Below, piece after piece: positions 1 to 7,587 of a stretch of 64,000 nt of DNA. The DNA comes from Porticoccus sp950063125. Its GTDB lineage: Bacteria; Pseudomonadota; Gammaproteobacteria; Pseudomonadales; Porticoccaceae. The translations under genes and the position numbers were made by a program. The stretch's first letter is position 1, and every line of letters begins with the position of its first letter. Location: the NCBI RefSeq assembly GCF_963973895.1, contig NZ_CAXBBF010000002.1; one strand, written 5' to 3'. A model generated the notes under the pieces. That model worked only from the letters and a program-made list of their open reading frames with translations, had not been told where the DNA came from and made no database searches.

Positions 1-815
1 ATATTAATGGTGTTTTAACTGAAGAATGGACGTCGCTTATTGATCCCGAGGACTATTTTGATTTTATCAACATAGGTATACATGGAATAACAGAAAAAGA
101 TGTGGATGGAAAGCCAACCTTTCTTGAAGTGGCCAGTCAATTGGGCTGTTTCTTAAACGGAACAGTTTGCGTCAGCCATACTCATTTTGATCGTGTCTCC
201 ATAAGTCGCGCTTTAGCAAAATATGGTCTTTCCGATTTTGATACCACCTGGCTAGATTCCGCTCGGGTAGCGCGGAGAGCATGGGGAGAATTTGCATGGG
301 GTGGCTACGGACTTGCCAGTGTTTGTAACAAAATTGGTTATGAATTTAAACATCATGATGCGCTGGAAGATGCCAAAGCTTGTGGGTATGTGCTTCTGGC
401 AGCTACAGGGAAAACGGGGCTAGACATTAATGCTTGGCTGAAACGCATAAAGCAACCGATTGACCCATCAAATGTATCAAGTGGTGCTGCCATAAAAAGG
501 GATGGAAACCCTGAAGGCGAGTTGTTCGGAGAAGTATTGGTGTTTACAGGTGCCCTGGAAATCCCCCGTAGAGAAGCTGCTGATCTAGCTTCAATCGTCG
601 GTTGTACAGTAGCAGCAGGGGTATCAAAGAACACCACTTTACTGGTGGTGGGCGACCAAGATATTTACAAATTAGCAGGAAAAGTAAAAAGCTCAAAGCA
701 CTTAAAGGCCGAGCAGCTTATTCAGGATGGACAAAGCATCAGAATAATAAAAGAGAGTGATTTTAAGGAGCTTGTGAGTCATTCAGAAACAAACGCCTGT
801 TACCCGTCAGCATAA
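1..815 (+). CDS. DnaQ-like 3'-5' exonuclease with C-terminal BRCT domain (5'-truncated by window edge)
   Basis: Partial gene: the frame is open from base 3, so the real start and the first acidic exonuclease motif lie to the left; a GTG at 102 is only an internal codon. Visible are the end of a DEDDh exonuclease fold (IHGITEKDV, then VSHTHFDRVSISRAL as the second motif and HDALEDAKACGYVLL with the catalytic His and Asp). A BRCT domain follows (GEVLVFTGALEIPRREA through TTLLVVGD). Exonuclease-BRCT fusions resemble the epsilon proofreading subunit and are often accessory, nucleotide-processing or repair proteins. The gene is clearly AT-richer than the region after 1273, which suggests transfer. 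The substrate is unknown. The last residues before the stop may have been created by a junction. Confidence 0.85.
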   Translation, partial: INGVLTEEWTSLIDPEDYFDFINIGIHGITEKDVDGKPTFLEVASQLGCFLNGTVCVSHTHFDRVSISRALAKYGLSDFDTTWLDSARVARRAWGEFAWGGYGLASVCNKIGYEFKHHDALEDAKACGYVLLAATGKTGLDINAWLKRIKQPIDPSNVSSGAAIKRDGNPEGELFGEVLVFTGALEIPRREAADLASIVGCTVAAGVSKNTTLLVVGDQDIYKLAGKVKSSKHLKAEQLIQDGQSIRIIKESDFKELVSHSETNACYPSA

Positions 816-1127
816 GTTGGACTACCTAGCCTCCTTGCCTAAGAGACACCTATACTACTACTAAACTGAAGTAGAGGAGTTTCAATGTGAGCATGTCAAA
901 CACAGAGATGATGAAATAATCTTTCTGACCCTTAGCCCAACCTTGTAAATTTCAAGGACAATCTGAGGACAATAAGATTTGAACCTGCGACCTAAGTGGG
1001 TACAAAACTTTTTGCATGAAGTGCGAAATTTTGAATCCCACGCCCTAGCTAACAGCTAACCGGGCTTGCTCTAATACACTGACAACACTAGAATTACCGC
1101 CGAGCGAAGTGAGGTAATCATCTACAA
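816..1127. other. Gene-free AT-rich stretch before tRNA-Arg
   Basis: No convincing gene. At 892-918 a tiny frame (MSNTEMMK then stop) follows a GAGGAG ribosome-binding sequence, as if the start of a gene had been cut off; the flank at 813-890 could be the end of an insertion element, but I see no matching inverted end. The octamer AGGACAAT occurs twice, 11 bases apart, near 953-972, directly before the T-arm copy at 976-993. Such doubled octamers beside a tRNA-like core are what integrase arm sites can look like, but this is inference. Confidence 0.4.
976..993 (-). repeat. Inverted copy of the tRNA-Arg T-arm (possible attachment-site remnant)
   Basis: Read on the minus strand, this 18-base stretch matches the T-arm of the tRNA-Arg gene at 1172-1189 at 17 of 18 positions. 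Tyrosine-recombinase elements commonly recombine at the T-arm or 3' end of tRNA genes, so a partial copy close to the gene suggests a past integration or rearrangement. The copy is inverted rather than direct, which does not fit a simple attL/attR pair. Confidence 0.5.
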
Positions 1128-1204
1128 GCCCCGGTGGCACAGCTGGATAGCGCAGCCCCCTCCTAAGGGGCAGGTCGCAGGTTCGAATCCTGCCCGGGGC
1201 GCCA
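1128..1204 (+). tRNA. tRNA-Arg (anticodon CCU)
   Basis: A complete 77-base cloverleaf including the encoded CCA. The acceptor stem GCCCCGG pairs with CCGGGGC at 1194-1200. The anticodon stem GCCCC/GGGGC encloses the loop CTCCTAA, giving anticodon CCU, which reads AGG. The T-arm carries the usual GTTCGAATC. tRNA-Arg(CCU) genes are common integration sites, in keeping with the foreign-looking DNA to the left. Confidence 0.95.
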
Positions 1205-1272
1205 TATTTTTTATTCAGGAAGAGCAGGGATGGGCTCAATTTCAATCGTCTAATCAGCTGGGAAAACCAATA

Positions 1273-2625
1273 ATGACAAAGCTCAAAACCCTGCCGCTAT
1301 CTTTATCAATGCTACTGGCCTTCACAGCAAGCCCTCTCGCAACCTATGCAGCCCCGATCCCGACCACCTCAGTTGACTACGATGGTTTTACCTACGACCT
1401 GACCACGACCTATACCTCTTATACGAACAATCCCGGTCTACTGGAATCCCAACCCTGGTGGGGCAATGCCTCACTGGCCAATGCCCTGATGGACCTGGTG
1501 CGCTTCGATCTGGGGGATCTATACGGCAACTTCCCGGAAACAGAAGGCGCTAGTGCTTTAACCGCATATGATATCAACAACGATTTTGTTTCTATTTCCT
1601 ACTGGACTGGAAGCCTGATCGACTGCCTTGGCTGCCCATTTGTAGAGGCTCCATACGCCTACATCACAGGTTCCAGAACAGAGCTGGTGTATCTGACCCT
1701 GGCCGATGTACAGGCCAGCCTGCTTTCCACCGGTGCCGGCATTCAGTCCAGCCTTTCCAGTGTCAGCACACTGGTCAACGGAGCCCACAGCCGCCCGATG
1801 TCCCGGCGGGTTGCCAAAGGCGAGAAAACATTCTGGGTTGCCGGCGACTGGGGCAACGATAACCACGACGGTCGTGACGGCACCACAGGCCTCGCCGAGC
1901 TGGGTATCGGTTACAATTTCGGCCCGGCCCAAATCAACCTGTCCTTCGGTAAGACCTGGGCCGATCAGGATCTGGTGCACGGCGGCGATCTGGATGTTGA
2001 CGGCAAATACCTCATGATCGAGGGTATCCTGCCCGTCTCTCAGGAAAAGGGGGTTTACGCCACACTGGGTGCCTATCGCCACTGGGCAGATGCCGATATC
2101 CGCCGCGGCTATCTCAATATGGGAAACCGGGAAGTCTCAACAGCCAGCCCCGATTCACGCTCATGGGGAGCCAGGGCCCGCCTGGACTGGGAAAATGCGT
2201 TTACCGTGCAATCCACACGCTTTAGTCCCTATGTGGATCTGTGGCACACCAGGACCAAACTGGACAGCTATACCGAATCCGGTGGCAGCTTTGCTGCGCG
2301 CTTCGACAGTCGCGACGACGATGTGACCGAGCTCCGTCTTGGTACCAATGCTGCATTGCCCATCAAAAATACCGGTTTTGAGTTGGTCGCCAACCTTGAA
2401 TATACTCGCCGTTTTGACGGCAGTGCAGACGGCACCACGGGCGAGGTTATCGGCCTGTTTTCCTTTGACCTCGATGGCGAAAATTTCGACCGGAACTGGC
2501 TGAAAGGCGGCGTCGGCGTTGAGGGCACCCTGGCCAAAGGCAAGGCCTCGCTGATGATCAACGGCACCACCGAAGGGGAATTCATGAGCTCCTGGATTGC
2601 AGCGTCCTATCAGATGGCGTTTTAA
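1273..2625 (+). CDS. Outer-membrane autotransporter-type beta-barrel protein
   Basis: 450 residues. A typical signal peptide (Lys near the N-terminus, hydrophobic core, cleavage near ATYAA at about residue 26) leads into a short N-terminal part of about 150 residues with one CLGC cysteine pair. From about residue 185 to the end there are alternating amphipathic strands (FWVAGDWG, LGIGYNFGPAQINLSFG, YATLGAYRHW and others), and the chain ends in Phe. This is the pattern of an autotransporter beta-domain assembled by BAM. The passenger is very short, so it is more likely a barrel with a small exposed domain than a classical secreted autotransporter. It stands alone, and function is unknown. A hairpin follows the stop. 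Confidence 0.7.
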   Translation: MTKLKTLPLSLSMLLAFTASPLATYAAPIPTTSVDYDGFTYDLTTTYTSYTNNPGLLESQPWWGNASLANALMDLVRFDLGDLYGNFPETEGASALTAYDINNDFVSISYWTGSLIDCLGCPFVEAPYAYITGSRTELVYLTLADVQASLLSTGAGIQSSLSSVSTLVNGAHSRPMSRRVAKGEKTFWVAGDWGNDNHDGRDGTTGLAELGIGYNFGPAQINLSFGKTWADQDLVHGGDLDVDGKYLMIEGILPVSQEKGVYATLGAYRHWADADIRRGYLNMGNREVSTASPDSRSWGARARLDWENAFTVQSTRFSPYVDLWHTRTKLDSYTESGGSFAARFDSRDDDVTELRLGTNAALPIKNTGFELVANLEYTRRFDGSADGTTGEVIGLFSFDLDGENFDRNWLKGGVGVEGTLAKGKASLMINGTTEGEFMSSWIAASYQMAF

Positions 2626-2642
2626 AAAAGGAACAGGACTGA

Positions 2643-2674
2643 GCGGTTCAATGAGAGCCGTGGCTCTCAACCGC
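2643..2674. terminator. Hairpin between convergent genes
   Basis: Outer arms GCGGTT/AACCGC and inner arms GAGAGCC/GGCTCTC enclose a two-base loop, with a CAAT bulge on one side. It lies just after the barrel gene and overlaps the last codons of the opposite transglycosylase gene. On the minus strand a run of Ts follows about 10 bases later. It probably serves both genes; the absence of an immediate T-run on the plus strand makes this uncertain. Confidence 0.45.
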
Positions 2675-3296
2675 GACAGAATGGCCACACCTGCCAGAAG
2701 TGTCGACAACGGAATTCCGACTCGCAACCCGCCAGTTGTGTCTGATACCGACTGGCGAGGCCACTGACCTTCGCCGCCGATCGCAACACCTGAGGCTTGT
2801 TGCGATGGTAGCCCCGACGGTAGCCGGTCGGCCCTTCGTGGTAAGCCAGATACAGGTGCTCCGGGTTATACAGGGATATACCCAATCGCTCATGACTGCG
2901 ACGGTTATACCAACCGATAAAGTCCGTGGCATATTTCATGTGCGTACGGCGGGTCAGCAGACCGCCAACCTCCTCCTCGTATTCACCCCAAACCGGATCC
3001 TGCGCTTGGGCATAACCATAGGCAGAGGAAGGCCGAAACCACGGAATGAAACCCAGCAACCGGTCCCGCGGGGGTTTTGCGTGGCTGCGAAACGAAGACT
3101 CCTGGTGAATAAACGCCATCTGCGTGGCAATGGGAGTGCCCCATTTTTCCTGGGCATTTCTGGCATGGTCGTACCAACCGGGTTCCTGTCTGAAAATCTC
3201 GCAGATATTACTTTGCTTTGCGGGTGGCGCCGCGGCAAACAGCGCACAACCCGAAACCGACACAAAAAATATCAACAGCGCCGCTGGCCTGATCAT
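2667..3296 (-). CDS. Lytic transglycosylase (SLT-type) lipoprotein
   Basis: From the internal ATG at 3296 the protein is 209 residues. It starts MIRPAALLIFFVSVSGC, a lipoprotein signal whose lipobox VSGC puts the lipidated Cys at residue 17. A longer frame from a GTG at 3374 would place this signal internally, so I prefer 3296. The SLT core follows: ATQMAFIHQESSF contains the catalytic Glu, and SSAYGYAQAQDPVW is the second family motif. It would cleave peptidoglycan glycan strands from the periplasmic face of a membrane. The C-terminus, ending WQVWPFCRG, is Trp/Cys-rich. It is monocistronic and convergent with the barrel gene. Confidence 0.8.
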   Translation of the reverse strand: MIRPAALLIFFVSVSGCALFAAAPPAKQSNICEIFRQEPGWYDHARNAQEKWGTPIATQMAFIHQESSFRSHAKPPRDRLLGFIPWFRPSSAYGYAQAQDPVWGEYEEEVGGLLTRRTHMKYATDFIGWYNRRSHERLGISLYNPEHLYLAYHEGPTGYRRGYHRNKPQVLRSAAKVSGLASRYQTQLAGCESEFRCRHFWQVWPFCRG

Positions 3297-3565
3297 GGGG
3301 TGTCGGTGACACTTTTTACGGCAGTAGCGCCAGTATTTTTTACGTATGGATAGCAGGAATGCCAAAGACTTCACCTGATGAAAATTGTTTGGACAAAACA
3401 GGTTTCAGTTCAGCACAAACCAGAGCAAAAGTGAAATAGACGGGTTGCCGCGCTTTTTTTCAGCACAGGAAGCACAAAACAGCATGTCCTTTGCAGTACC
3501 CAGCGGCCTATAATTCGCCGGCACGGGGGCTTTGAACGGGGCCGCTTCGCTCACGACATCTGGAT

Positions 3566-4285
3566 ATGCCCATGAATTTATTGCTGCTGGAACCCGCAGA
3601 TTTCATCTCCGATTCAAAGGTAACACTCGGCGGACGGCGCCTGCAGCACCTGCTGGAAGTGCACAGGGTCAGCGAAGGGGCCAGCCTCAGGGCCGGGCTG
3701 GTAAACGGCCAGATCGGCGAGGCAACGGTGCTCAGGCTTATACCGCAAGCAGCGGAGCTGGCAGTGGTATTGAATCAACCCCCGCCGCCAGCACTGCCGG
3801 TGACACTCATACTGGCCATGCCCCGGCCCAAAATGCTCCGGCGCATTCTGCAAACGATCGCCACCATGGGCGTTAAACAACTGTATCTGATCAACAGTTG
3901 GCGGGTGGAGAAAAGCTACTGGCAAAGTCCCTGGCTGGCACCGGAGGCCATTCGCGAACAGCTGTTACTCGGCCTCGAACAGGGCTGTGATACGCAACTA
4001 CCCCAGGTGCTGATCAGACCACGCTTCAAGCCTTTTGTGGAAGATGAACTGCCGGCCATCATGGCGGATAGTCTGGCTCTGGTCGCCCATCCAGGCGGCG
4101 GCATCGCTTGCCCGGTAGGCCCGCTTTCATCCCCGGTGACACTGGCGGTCGGGCCCGAGGGAGGCTTTATCGACTACGAAATCGACAAACTCTGCGAAGC
4201 GGGGTTTCAACCCGTCACCCTGGGCAGCCGTATTTTACGGGTGGAAACGGCGATCCCGGTCATTCTGGGGCGGTTGTTTCACTGA
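3566..4285 (+). CDS. rsmE: 16S rRNA (uracil(1498)-N3)-methyltransferase RsmE
   Basis: 239 residues, close to the usual length. It has an N-terminal PUA-like part and a SPOUT methyltransferase domain. The trefoil-knot SAM motifs are plain: LAVGPEGGFIDYEI and LGSRILRVETA near the C-terminus, plus RPKMLRRILQTIATMGV in the middle. It methylates N3 of U1498 in 16S rRNA using S-adenosylmethionine. Two ATGs, at 3566 and 3572, both sit behind a GGAT; the second has better spacing. A TATAAT at 3509-3514 could be its -10 box, though no good -35 is visible. Confidence 0.93.
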   Translation: MPMNLLLLEPADFISDSKVTLGGRRLQHLLEVHRVSEGASLRAGLVNGQIGEATVLRLIPQAAELAVVLNQPPPPALPVTLILAMPRPKMLRRILQTIATMGVKQLYLINSWRVEKSYWQSPWLAPEAIREQLLLGLEQGCDTQLPQVLIRPRFKPFVEDELPAIMADSLALVAHPGGGIACPVGPLSSPVTLAVGPEGGFIDYEIDKLCEAGFQPVTLGSRILRVETAIPVILGRLFH

Positions 4286-4377
4286 TTGAATTATTGACAG
4301 CAACCCATTGTCTGGCACCCGCAACATCACAGTTTGAAAAAATCCGTTTTTGTCGTTATGGTTTCCGCGTTATATAA

Positions 4378-4387
4378 ACCAATTGGT
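4378..4387. promoter_or_regulatory. Palindrome next to a possible gst promoter
   Basis: ACCAATTGGT is a perfect 10-base palindrome lying directly after TATATA (4371-4376), a possible -10 box; TTGTCG at 4350-4355 is a weak -35 with a short 15-base spacer. The position right after a -10 suits an operator for a dimeric repressor acting on the GST gene. This is inference from position and symmetry only. Confidence 0.35.
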
Positions 4388-4416
4388 CAAGAATGTGGTA
4401 CCACAGCGGCCAAAAT

Positions 4417-4445
4417 GATGTCTGCGCCAAAAACGCGCAGACATC
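4417..4445 (+). promoter_or_regulatory. Perfect 11-bp stem-loop in the gst leader
   Basis: GATGTCTGCGC pairs with GCGCAGACATC across the 7-base loop CAAAAAC. It ends 44 bases before the GST start codon and has no T-run on the plus strand, so it does not look like a terminator for rsmE. It could be an RNA-stability element, an attenuator or a protein-binding site. Confidence 0.5.
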
Positions 4446-4489
4446 AAATCTGACTATAAAAATCAATAAAAAACTGAGGTAGAGAACTG

Positions 4490-5125
4490 ATGAAACTGTA
4501 TGACTGCGCTGTCGCGCCAAACCCAAGACGGGCCAGAATGTTTATCGCTGAAAAAGGCTTGGACATCCCCAAGGTGGAAATCGATATTCTCGGCGGCGAA
4601 AACCTGAAGGATTCTTTTCTTGCGATTAACCCTCGCGGTCTATTGCCTGTCCTGGAACTGGAAGACGGCACCCGCTTCGATGAAGCCATGGCCATATGTC
4701 GCTATCTTGAAGAATTGCACCCCGAGCCACCCCTGCTGGGAACAACGCCGGTAGAGCGCGCCCAGATCGAATGCATGCAGCGAAAAATGGAATTTGAAGG
4801 AATGATCGCCACGTCCGAGGTATTTCGCAACAAGCTCGACAACGACAGTTTTGCCTACCGTAGCCTGCCGGGGGTGCCATCACCAGCCATACCCGGTCTG
4901 GTGGAACGCGGCACCAAGACCCTCGAACGGTTTTTCCACTGGCTGGAAAAATATCTGGAAGACGGCAACCCGTTCATCATGGGCGACCGTTTCACAATGG
5001 TCGACATCACCGCCGTCTGTGCAGTGGACTTTGCCAAGTGGGTAGATATCACCATCCCGAAGGGCAACCGTAACAGCCTGCGCTGGTACGACGAGGTATC
5101 TGCACGGCCAAGCGCCAGTGCCTGA
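4490..5125 (+). CDS. Glutathione S-transferase family protein
   Basis: 211 residues with the two GST domains. The thioredoxin-like N-terminal half is MKLYDCAVAPNPRRARMFIA, then INPRGLLPVLELEDG (cis-Pro) and FDEAMAICRYLEE, the glutathione-binding signature. The helical C-terminal half contains the family's GDRFTMVDIT. The catalytic residue is probably a Cys, Ser or Asn near VAPNPRR rather than a classical Tyr. The substrate cannot be told. An AGGTAGAG sequence precedes the ATG. The gene has its own long leader with a palindrome and hairpin, so regulated expression is likely, and a strong terminator follows. It is not SspA-like in sequence. Confidence 0.85.
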   Translation: MKLYDCAVAPNPRRARMFIAEKGLDIPKVEIDILGGENLKDSFLAINPRGLLPVLELEDGTRFDEAMAICRYLEELHPEPPLLGTTPVERAQIECMQRKMEFEGMIATSEVFRNKLDNDSFAYRSLPGVPSPAIPGLVERGTKTLERFFHWLEKYLEDGNPFIMGDRFTMVDITAVCAVDFAKWVDITIPKGNRNSLRWYDEVSARPSASA

Positions 5126-5144
5126 GCATTTCTTGCCGGCAATT

Positions 5145-5171
5145 AAAAAGGCCCCGTTTGGGGCCTTTTTT
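5145..5171. terminator. Rho-independent terminator, bidirectional
   Basis: AAAAAGGCCCC GTTT GGGGCCTTTTT: a symmetric GC stem flanked by A- and T-runs on both strands. It lies between the convergent GST and YihY-family genes and can stop transcription of both. Confidence 0.9.
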
Positions 5172-5194
5172 AGGTAGGTTGGTCTGAACGCCTA

Positions 5195-6541
5195 CTAATC
5201 CGGCTTCCCGTCATCCACCAGTTTGTACAACGTCAACCCCGCCAGCTTTTCACTTGCCGATGACTCCAGCTTTGTCATGACTTCGTCGATCCCCCCCACT
5301 GATTGAATCTGACCGTCCATCATCGACTGCTCATCGTTGGGTCTGCGCACAATCTGAAGAAATTCAGCCACCGTCATATTGGCCGGATCAGATTGCAGCA
5401 CATAGGTGCTGGGTTCGTCATTGGTTTCAACCACCAGCTCCCGATCCATTAACATCTGCACGGTCTCCGCCACACGCTCGGCAGGTATTGCCAGTAACTG
5501 GCACAGCTCTTCGATCGAGAGTGGTTTTTTGTGGCGGACAAAACGGTGGGCTATCCAGTATATGGTCAGCAGCGCCATTTGCTCGCGCAGCCTTCCGCTT
5601 AGTGGTACACGTTGATTGCTAAGCCTGATCTGCTCCGGATACTGAACGTAATAGGCCACCTGGGAACCGAGTAGAAGAATAAACCAGCTCAGGTAAAGCC
5701 AGATCATGAACAGCACCAGAATGGCAAAGCCGGAATAAATGGCCGCGTACTTGGTCGAGGATGAAGCGAATTCGGCAAACACCAGGCCCGTGCTCTGCCA
5801 GAGGGCACCGCCCACCACCGCACCCACCAGCGCCGCCGAAAACTTCACCCGGGTATTCGGCATAAACATATAAACAAAGGTGAAGGCCATGATGATCAGC
5901 AGGAAGGGGATCAACTTGGTCACCACCAGCATGATACTGCCAAATGGCTCAATGCTGACCAGTGCCTGAACCACATCGCTATTCATCAGAGAAGCAGTCA
6001 TCCCGATGGCGGAAAACATCAGCACCGGCCCCACCATAATCACACTCAGGTAGTCGCTGAAACGTCGCGAAAACGGGCGGGTAGACTTGGCATGCCAGAC
6101 ATAATTGAACGAGCTTTCGACCTTCTGGATCAGCGAAACCACGGTATAAAGCAACAGTGCCAATCCCACAGAACCCAGCACACCCACCTTCATATTTTCG
6201 ACGAACCCGAGCAGGTTCACCACGATTTCGTTGCCCTTCTCCCCCAAGGGCTGCACCAGATTCAACAGCAAGGGTTCAATCTGGTTATGCACGCCAAACG
6301 CTTTCAGCACGGAAAAACTGACCGCCAATAATGGCACCATCGACAACAGAGTGGTGTACACAAGACTCATGGCACGCAAATTGAGTTGTCCGTTGGCAAA
6401 CTCGCGAGCCAGAACAAAAAGAAACCTAACAGTTTTATAGCCATAGCGCCGGGGCAGCGCCATCGATTCAATATCGGCACGCCATAACCGATTTTCCAAA
6501 AAACTCTTTATCTGGTCGTAATAACCTAGCGGGCTTTGCAT
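5195..6541 (-). CDS. YihY/UPF0761 family inner-membrane protein
   Basis: From the ATG at 6541 the protein is 448 residues; a GTG at 6577 would add 12 residues but has no ribosome-binding site. After a cytoplasmic start there are about six membrane segments with the family hallmarks: LRAMSLVYTTLLSMVPLLAV at the first helix, FNYVWHAKSTRPFSRRFSDY, and PNTRVKFSAALVGAVVGG. The roughly 130-residue C-terminal tail is soluble and includes a winged-helix-like stretch (PLSIEELCQLLAIP). The family was once called BrkB or RNase BN; the nuclease name is a mistake carried from early work, and function remains unclear. It ends next to the shared terminator. Confidence 0.9.
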   Translation of the reverse strand: MQSPLGYYDQIKSFLENRLWRADIESMALPRRYGYKTVRFLFVLAREFANGQLNLRAMSLVYTTLLSMVPLLAVSFSVLKAFGVHNQIEPLLLNLVQPLGEKGNEIVVNLLGFVENMKVGVLGSVGLALLLYTVVSLIQKVESSFNYVWHAKSTRPFSRRFSDYLSVIMVGPVLMFSAIGMTASLMNSDVVQALVSIEPFGSIMLVVTKLIPFLLIIMAFTFVYMFMPNTRVKFSAALVGAVVGGALWQSTGLVFAEFASSSTKYAAIYSGFAILVLFMIWLYLSWFILLLGSQVAYYVQYPEQIRLSNQRVPLSGRLREQMALLTIYWIAHRFVRHKKPLSIEELCQLLAIPAERVAETVQMLMDRELVVETNDEPSTYVLQSDPANMTVAEFLQIVRRPNDEQSMMDGQIQSVGGIDEVMTKLESSASEKLAGLTLYKLVDDGKPD

Positions 6542-6660
6542 TGTTGAGTGCCTGTTCGCTATTGCAAGAATGGACACAGGGTATGACGGACGACAAAGAG
6601 CGACAAGTCAAAATTCAGGAAAGACATTTATTCCCCACCATGTAGAAATTAAAAAAGTGC

Positions 6661-6689
6661 GTAGGTTGGGGTGAGGAACGAACCCCAAC
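6661..6689 (+). repeat. REP palindrome, copy 1
   Basis: GTAG followed by arms GTTGGGG(T) and (A)CCCCAAC around a TGAGGAACGA loop region. The GTAG tetranucleotide 5' of an imperfect palindrome is the usual recognition layout of RAYT transposases. Identical in sequence to the copies at 6847, 6932 and 8231. Confidence 0.85.
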
Positions 6690-6846
6690 AATTTATGACC
6701 TTTCTCCAAATGCGTCTTCATCGCCATGCCAATCGCAAAAACCCCGATTTTTGCTTATACCCCCTCTCTTTATGTATTGATGAATACTTGAATACGGTCT
6801 ATCCACCGCGCGTTCTACATAACCATGTTTCACCGGGTTGTAGTGC

Positions 6847-6875
6847 GTAGGTTGGGGTGAGGAACGAACCCCAAC
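6847..6875 (+). repeat. REP palindrome, copy 2
   Basis: Same 29-base GTAG-headed palindrome as at 6661. It is followed by 17 bases that also follow copies 1 and 4, so some flanking RAYT 3' sequence was copied with it. Confidence 0.85.
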
Positions 6876-6899
6876 AATTTATGACCTTTCTCCCACAAC

Positions 6900-6927
6900 C
6901 GAATCGGGGGTCACGAATCGGGGGTCA
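6900..6927 (+). repeat. Tandem 14-base repeat CGAATCGGGGGTCA (2 copies)
   Basis: Two exact adjacent copies. The sequence is related to the TATTCGGGGTCA motifs that border the small genes at 7210-8028, seen there on the minus strand, and suggests a second short repeat family in this patch. Confidence 0.7.
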
Positions 6928-6931
6928 GCTC

Positions 6932-6960
6932 GTAGGTTGGGGTGAGGAACGAACCCCAAC
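6932..6960 (+). repeat. REP palindrome, copy 3
   Basis: Identical 29-base GTAG-headed palindrome. It is preceded by CAGCTC, as is the copy at 8231. Confidence 0.85.
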
Positions 6961-7141
6961 AATATTTACCGTGAAAAAACAGGTTCCACCTTTTGTATCC
7001 ATACGCCGATAACTCATTTATTCCAATCCAATTAATTTTCTTCATCCTTTTCGTTGGGGTTCGCTCCTCCTTGAACAAAACAGCTTTCAGACTATTTAAG
7101 AAATAATAAATCAATCCGCAAGAGAATAAGAGTGAGAATTT

Positions 7142-7198
7142 TTACTCTGACCCCGAATATGCAGACCCCGAATATGCATCAAAAGTGTACGTAAGCCC
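7142..7198 (-). pseudogene. Short C-terminal gene fragment, duplicate of the 8025-8230 fragment
   Basis: On the minus strand the frame reads GLTYTFDAYSGSAYSGSE then stop, immediately after an in-frame TAA, so it cannot be a gene. The first seven residues and about 23 bases match the 3' part of the fragment at 8025-8230 (GLTYTFD). The remainder is two copies of the TATTCGGGGTC repeat read through in frame. It is best seen as debris of a repeated C-terminal cassette. Confidence 0.55.
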
Positions 7199-7209
7199 TT
7201 AATACTGGT

Positions 7210-7536
7210 CTAACACTGGTCTTGCCCCGAATATCCTATTCTTTTAATTAAACTTGGTCTGTATATAACAAGGTAATACACCATTGCAATCAATAAATTC
7301 AATATAAAAAAACTGAACAGCCACAACCCTTTATAAGAGCCATAAGTTGAATTACATAGATGTACTAACATCCTAAAAAAATTTACACCTAAACATAGCA
7401 TTCCTATTTCTGCTATTTTTGAATAAAGAGGATCCAAATTACCAATATGCCCAACGACCATTATTATTAGGATGGAGACCAATCCCCAGACAAACATAAT
7501 ATCTGACACAAAGATCAGTGCTTTCAATTTAAACAC
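7210..7536 (-). CDS. Small membrane protein B, unknown (immunity-like context)
   Basis: 108 residues, AT-rich, GTG start preceded by AAGAGG at good spacing. I do not recognise a family. There are three likely membrane helices (about residues 9-29, 44-62, 72-92) and a basic C-terminal tail. The last residues, GYSGQDQC, are encoded by a sequence resembling the TATTCGGGGTCA repeat, so the original C-terminus may have been replaced. Upstream is a C-terminal fragment of another gene (7588-7695) and a 15-codon frame (7537-7584) that ends directly at this start codon. A small membrane protein behind a C-terminal fragment is the usual layout of displaced toxin-immunity cassettes; that reading is inference. 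Confidence 0.55.
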   Translation of the reverse strand: MFKLKALIFVSDIMFVWGLVSILIIMVVGHIGNLDPLYSKIAEIGMLCLGVNFFRMLVHLCNSTYGSYKGLWLFSFFILNLLIAMVYYLVIYRPSLIKRIGYSGQDQC

Positions 7537-7584
7537 TTAAAAAGCCTCTTCAAAGCGTCGTTGAATCTCAGAAAAATTTATCAT
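7537..7584 (-). other. 15-codon frame ending at the start codon of protein B
   Basis: MINFSEIQRRFEEAF then TAA, with the next base opening the GTG of the following gene. It may be a translated leader coupling to protein B, or debris. The ribosome-binding AAGAGG for protein B lies inside it. Confidence 0.3.
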
Positions 7585-7587
7585 ACT

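Larger units (their letters stand above)
6661..7070 (-). pseudogene. Gutted second copy of the RAYT transposase unit
   Basis: 6690-6845 is a near copy of the 3' end of the intact transposase gene (8260-8415). 6962-7049 is a near copy of its 5' end and leader (8745-8834). The middle of the gene is missing; in its place are two REP palindromes (6847-6875, 6932-6960) and a spacer with a doubled 14-base repeat. Outer REPs also correspond: one at 6661-6689 and a decayed inverted one at 7053-7070. So a complete REP-RAYT-REP unit was once duplicated here and later lost its core, apparently by recombination involving REPs. It is non-functional. Confidence 0.8.

Noticed and set aside
1..1127. Prophage end
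   Set aside because: Only one nuclease-BRCT gene is visible; no integrase, structural or lysis gene supports a phage.
1045..1245. Minus-strand frame across tRNA-Arg containing GRIRTCDLPLR
   Set aside because: This is the well-known spurious translation of a tRNA gene; the tRNA fully explains the region.
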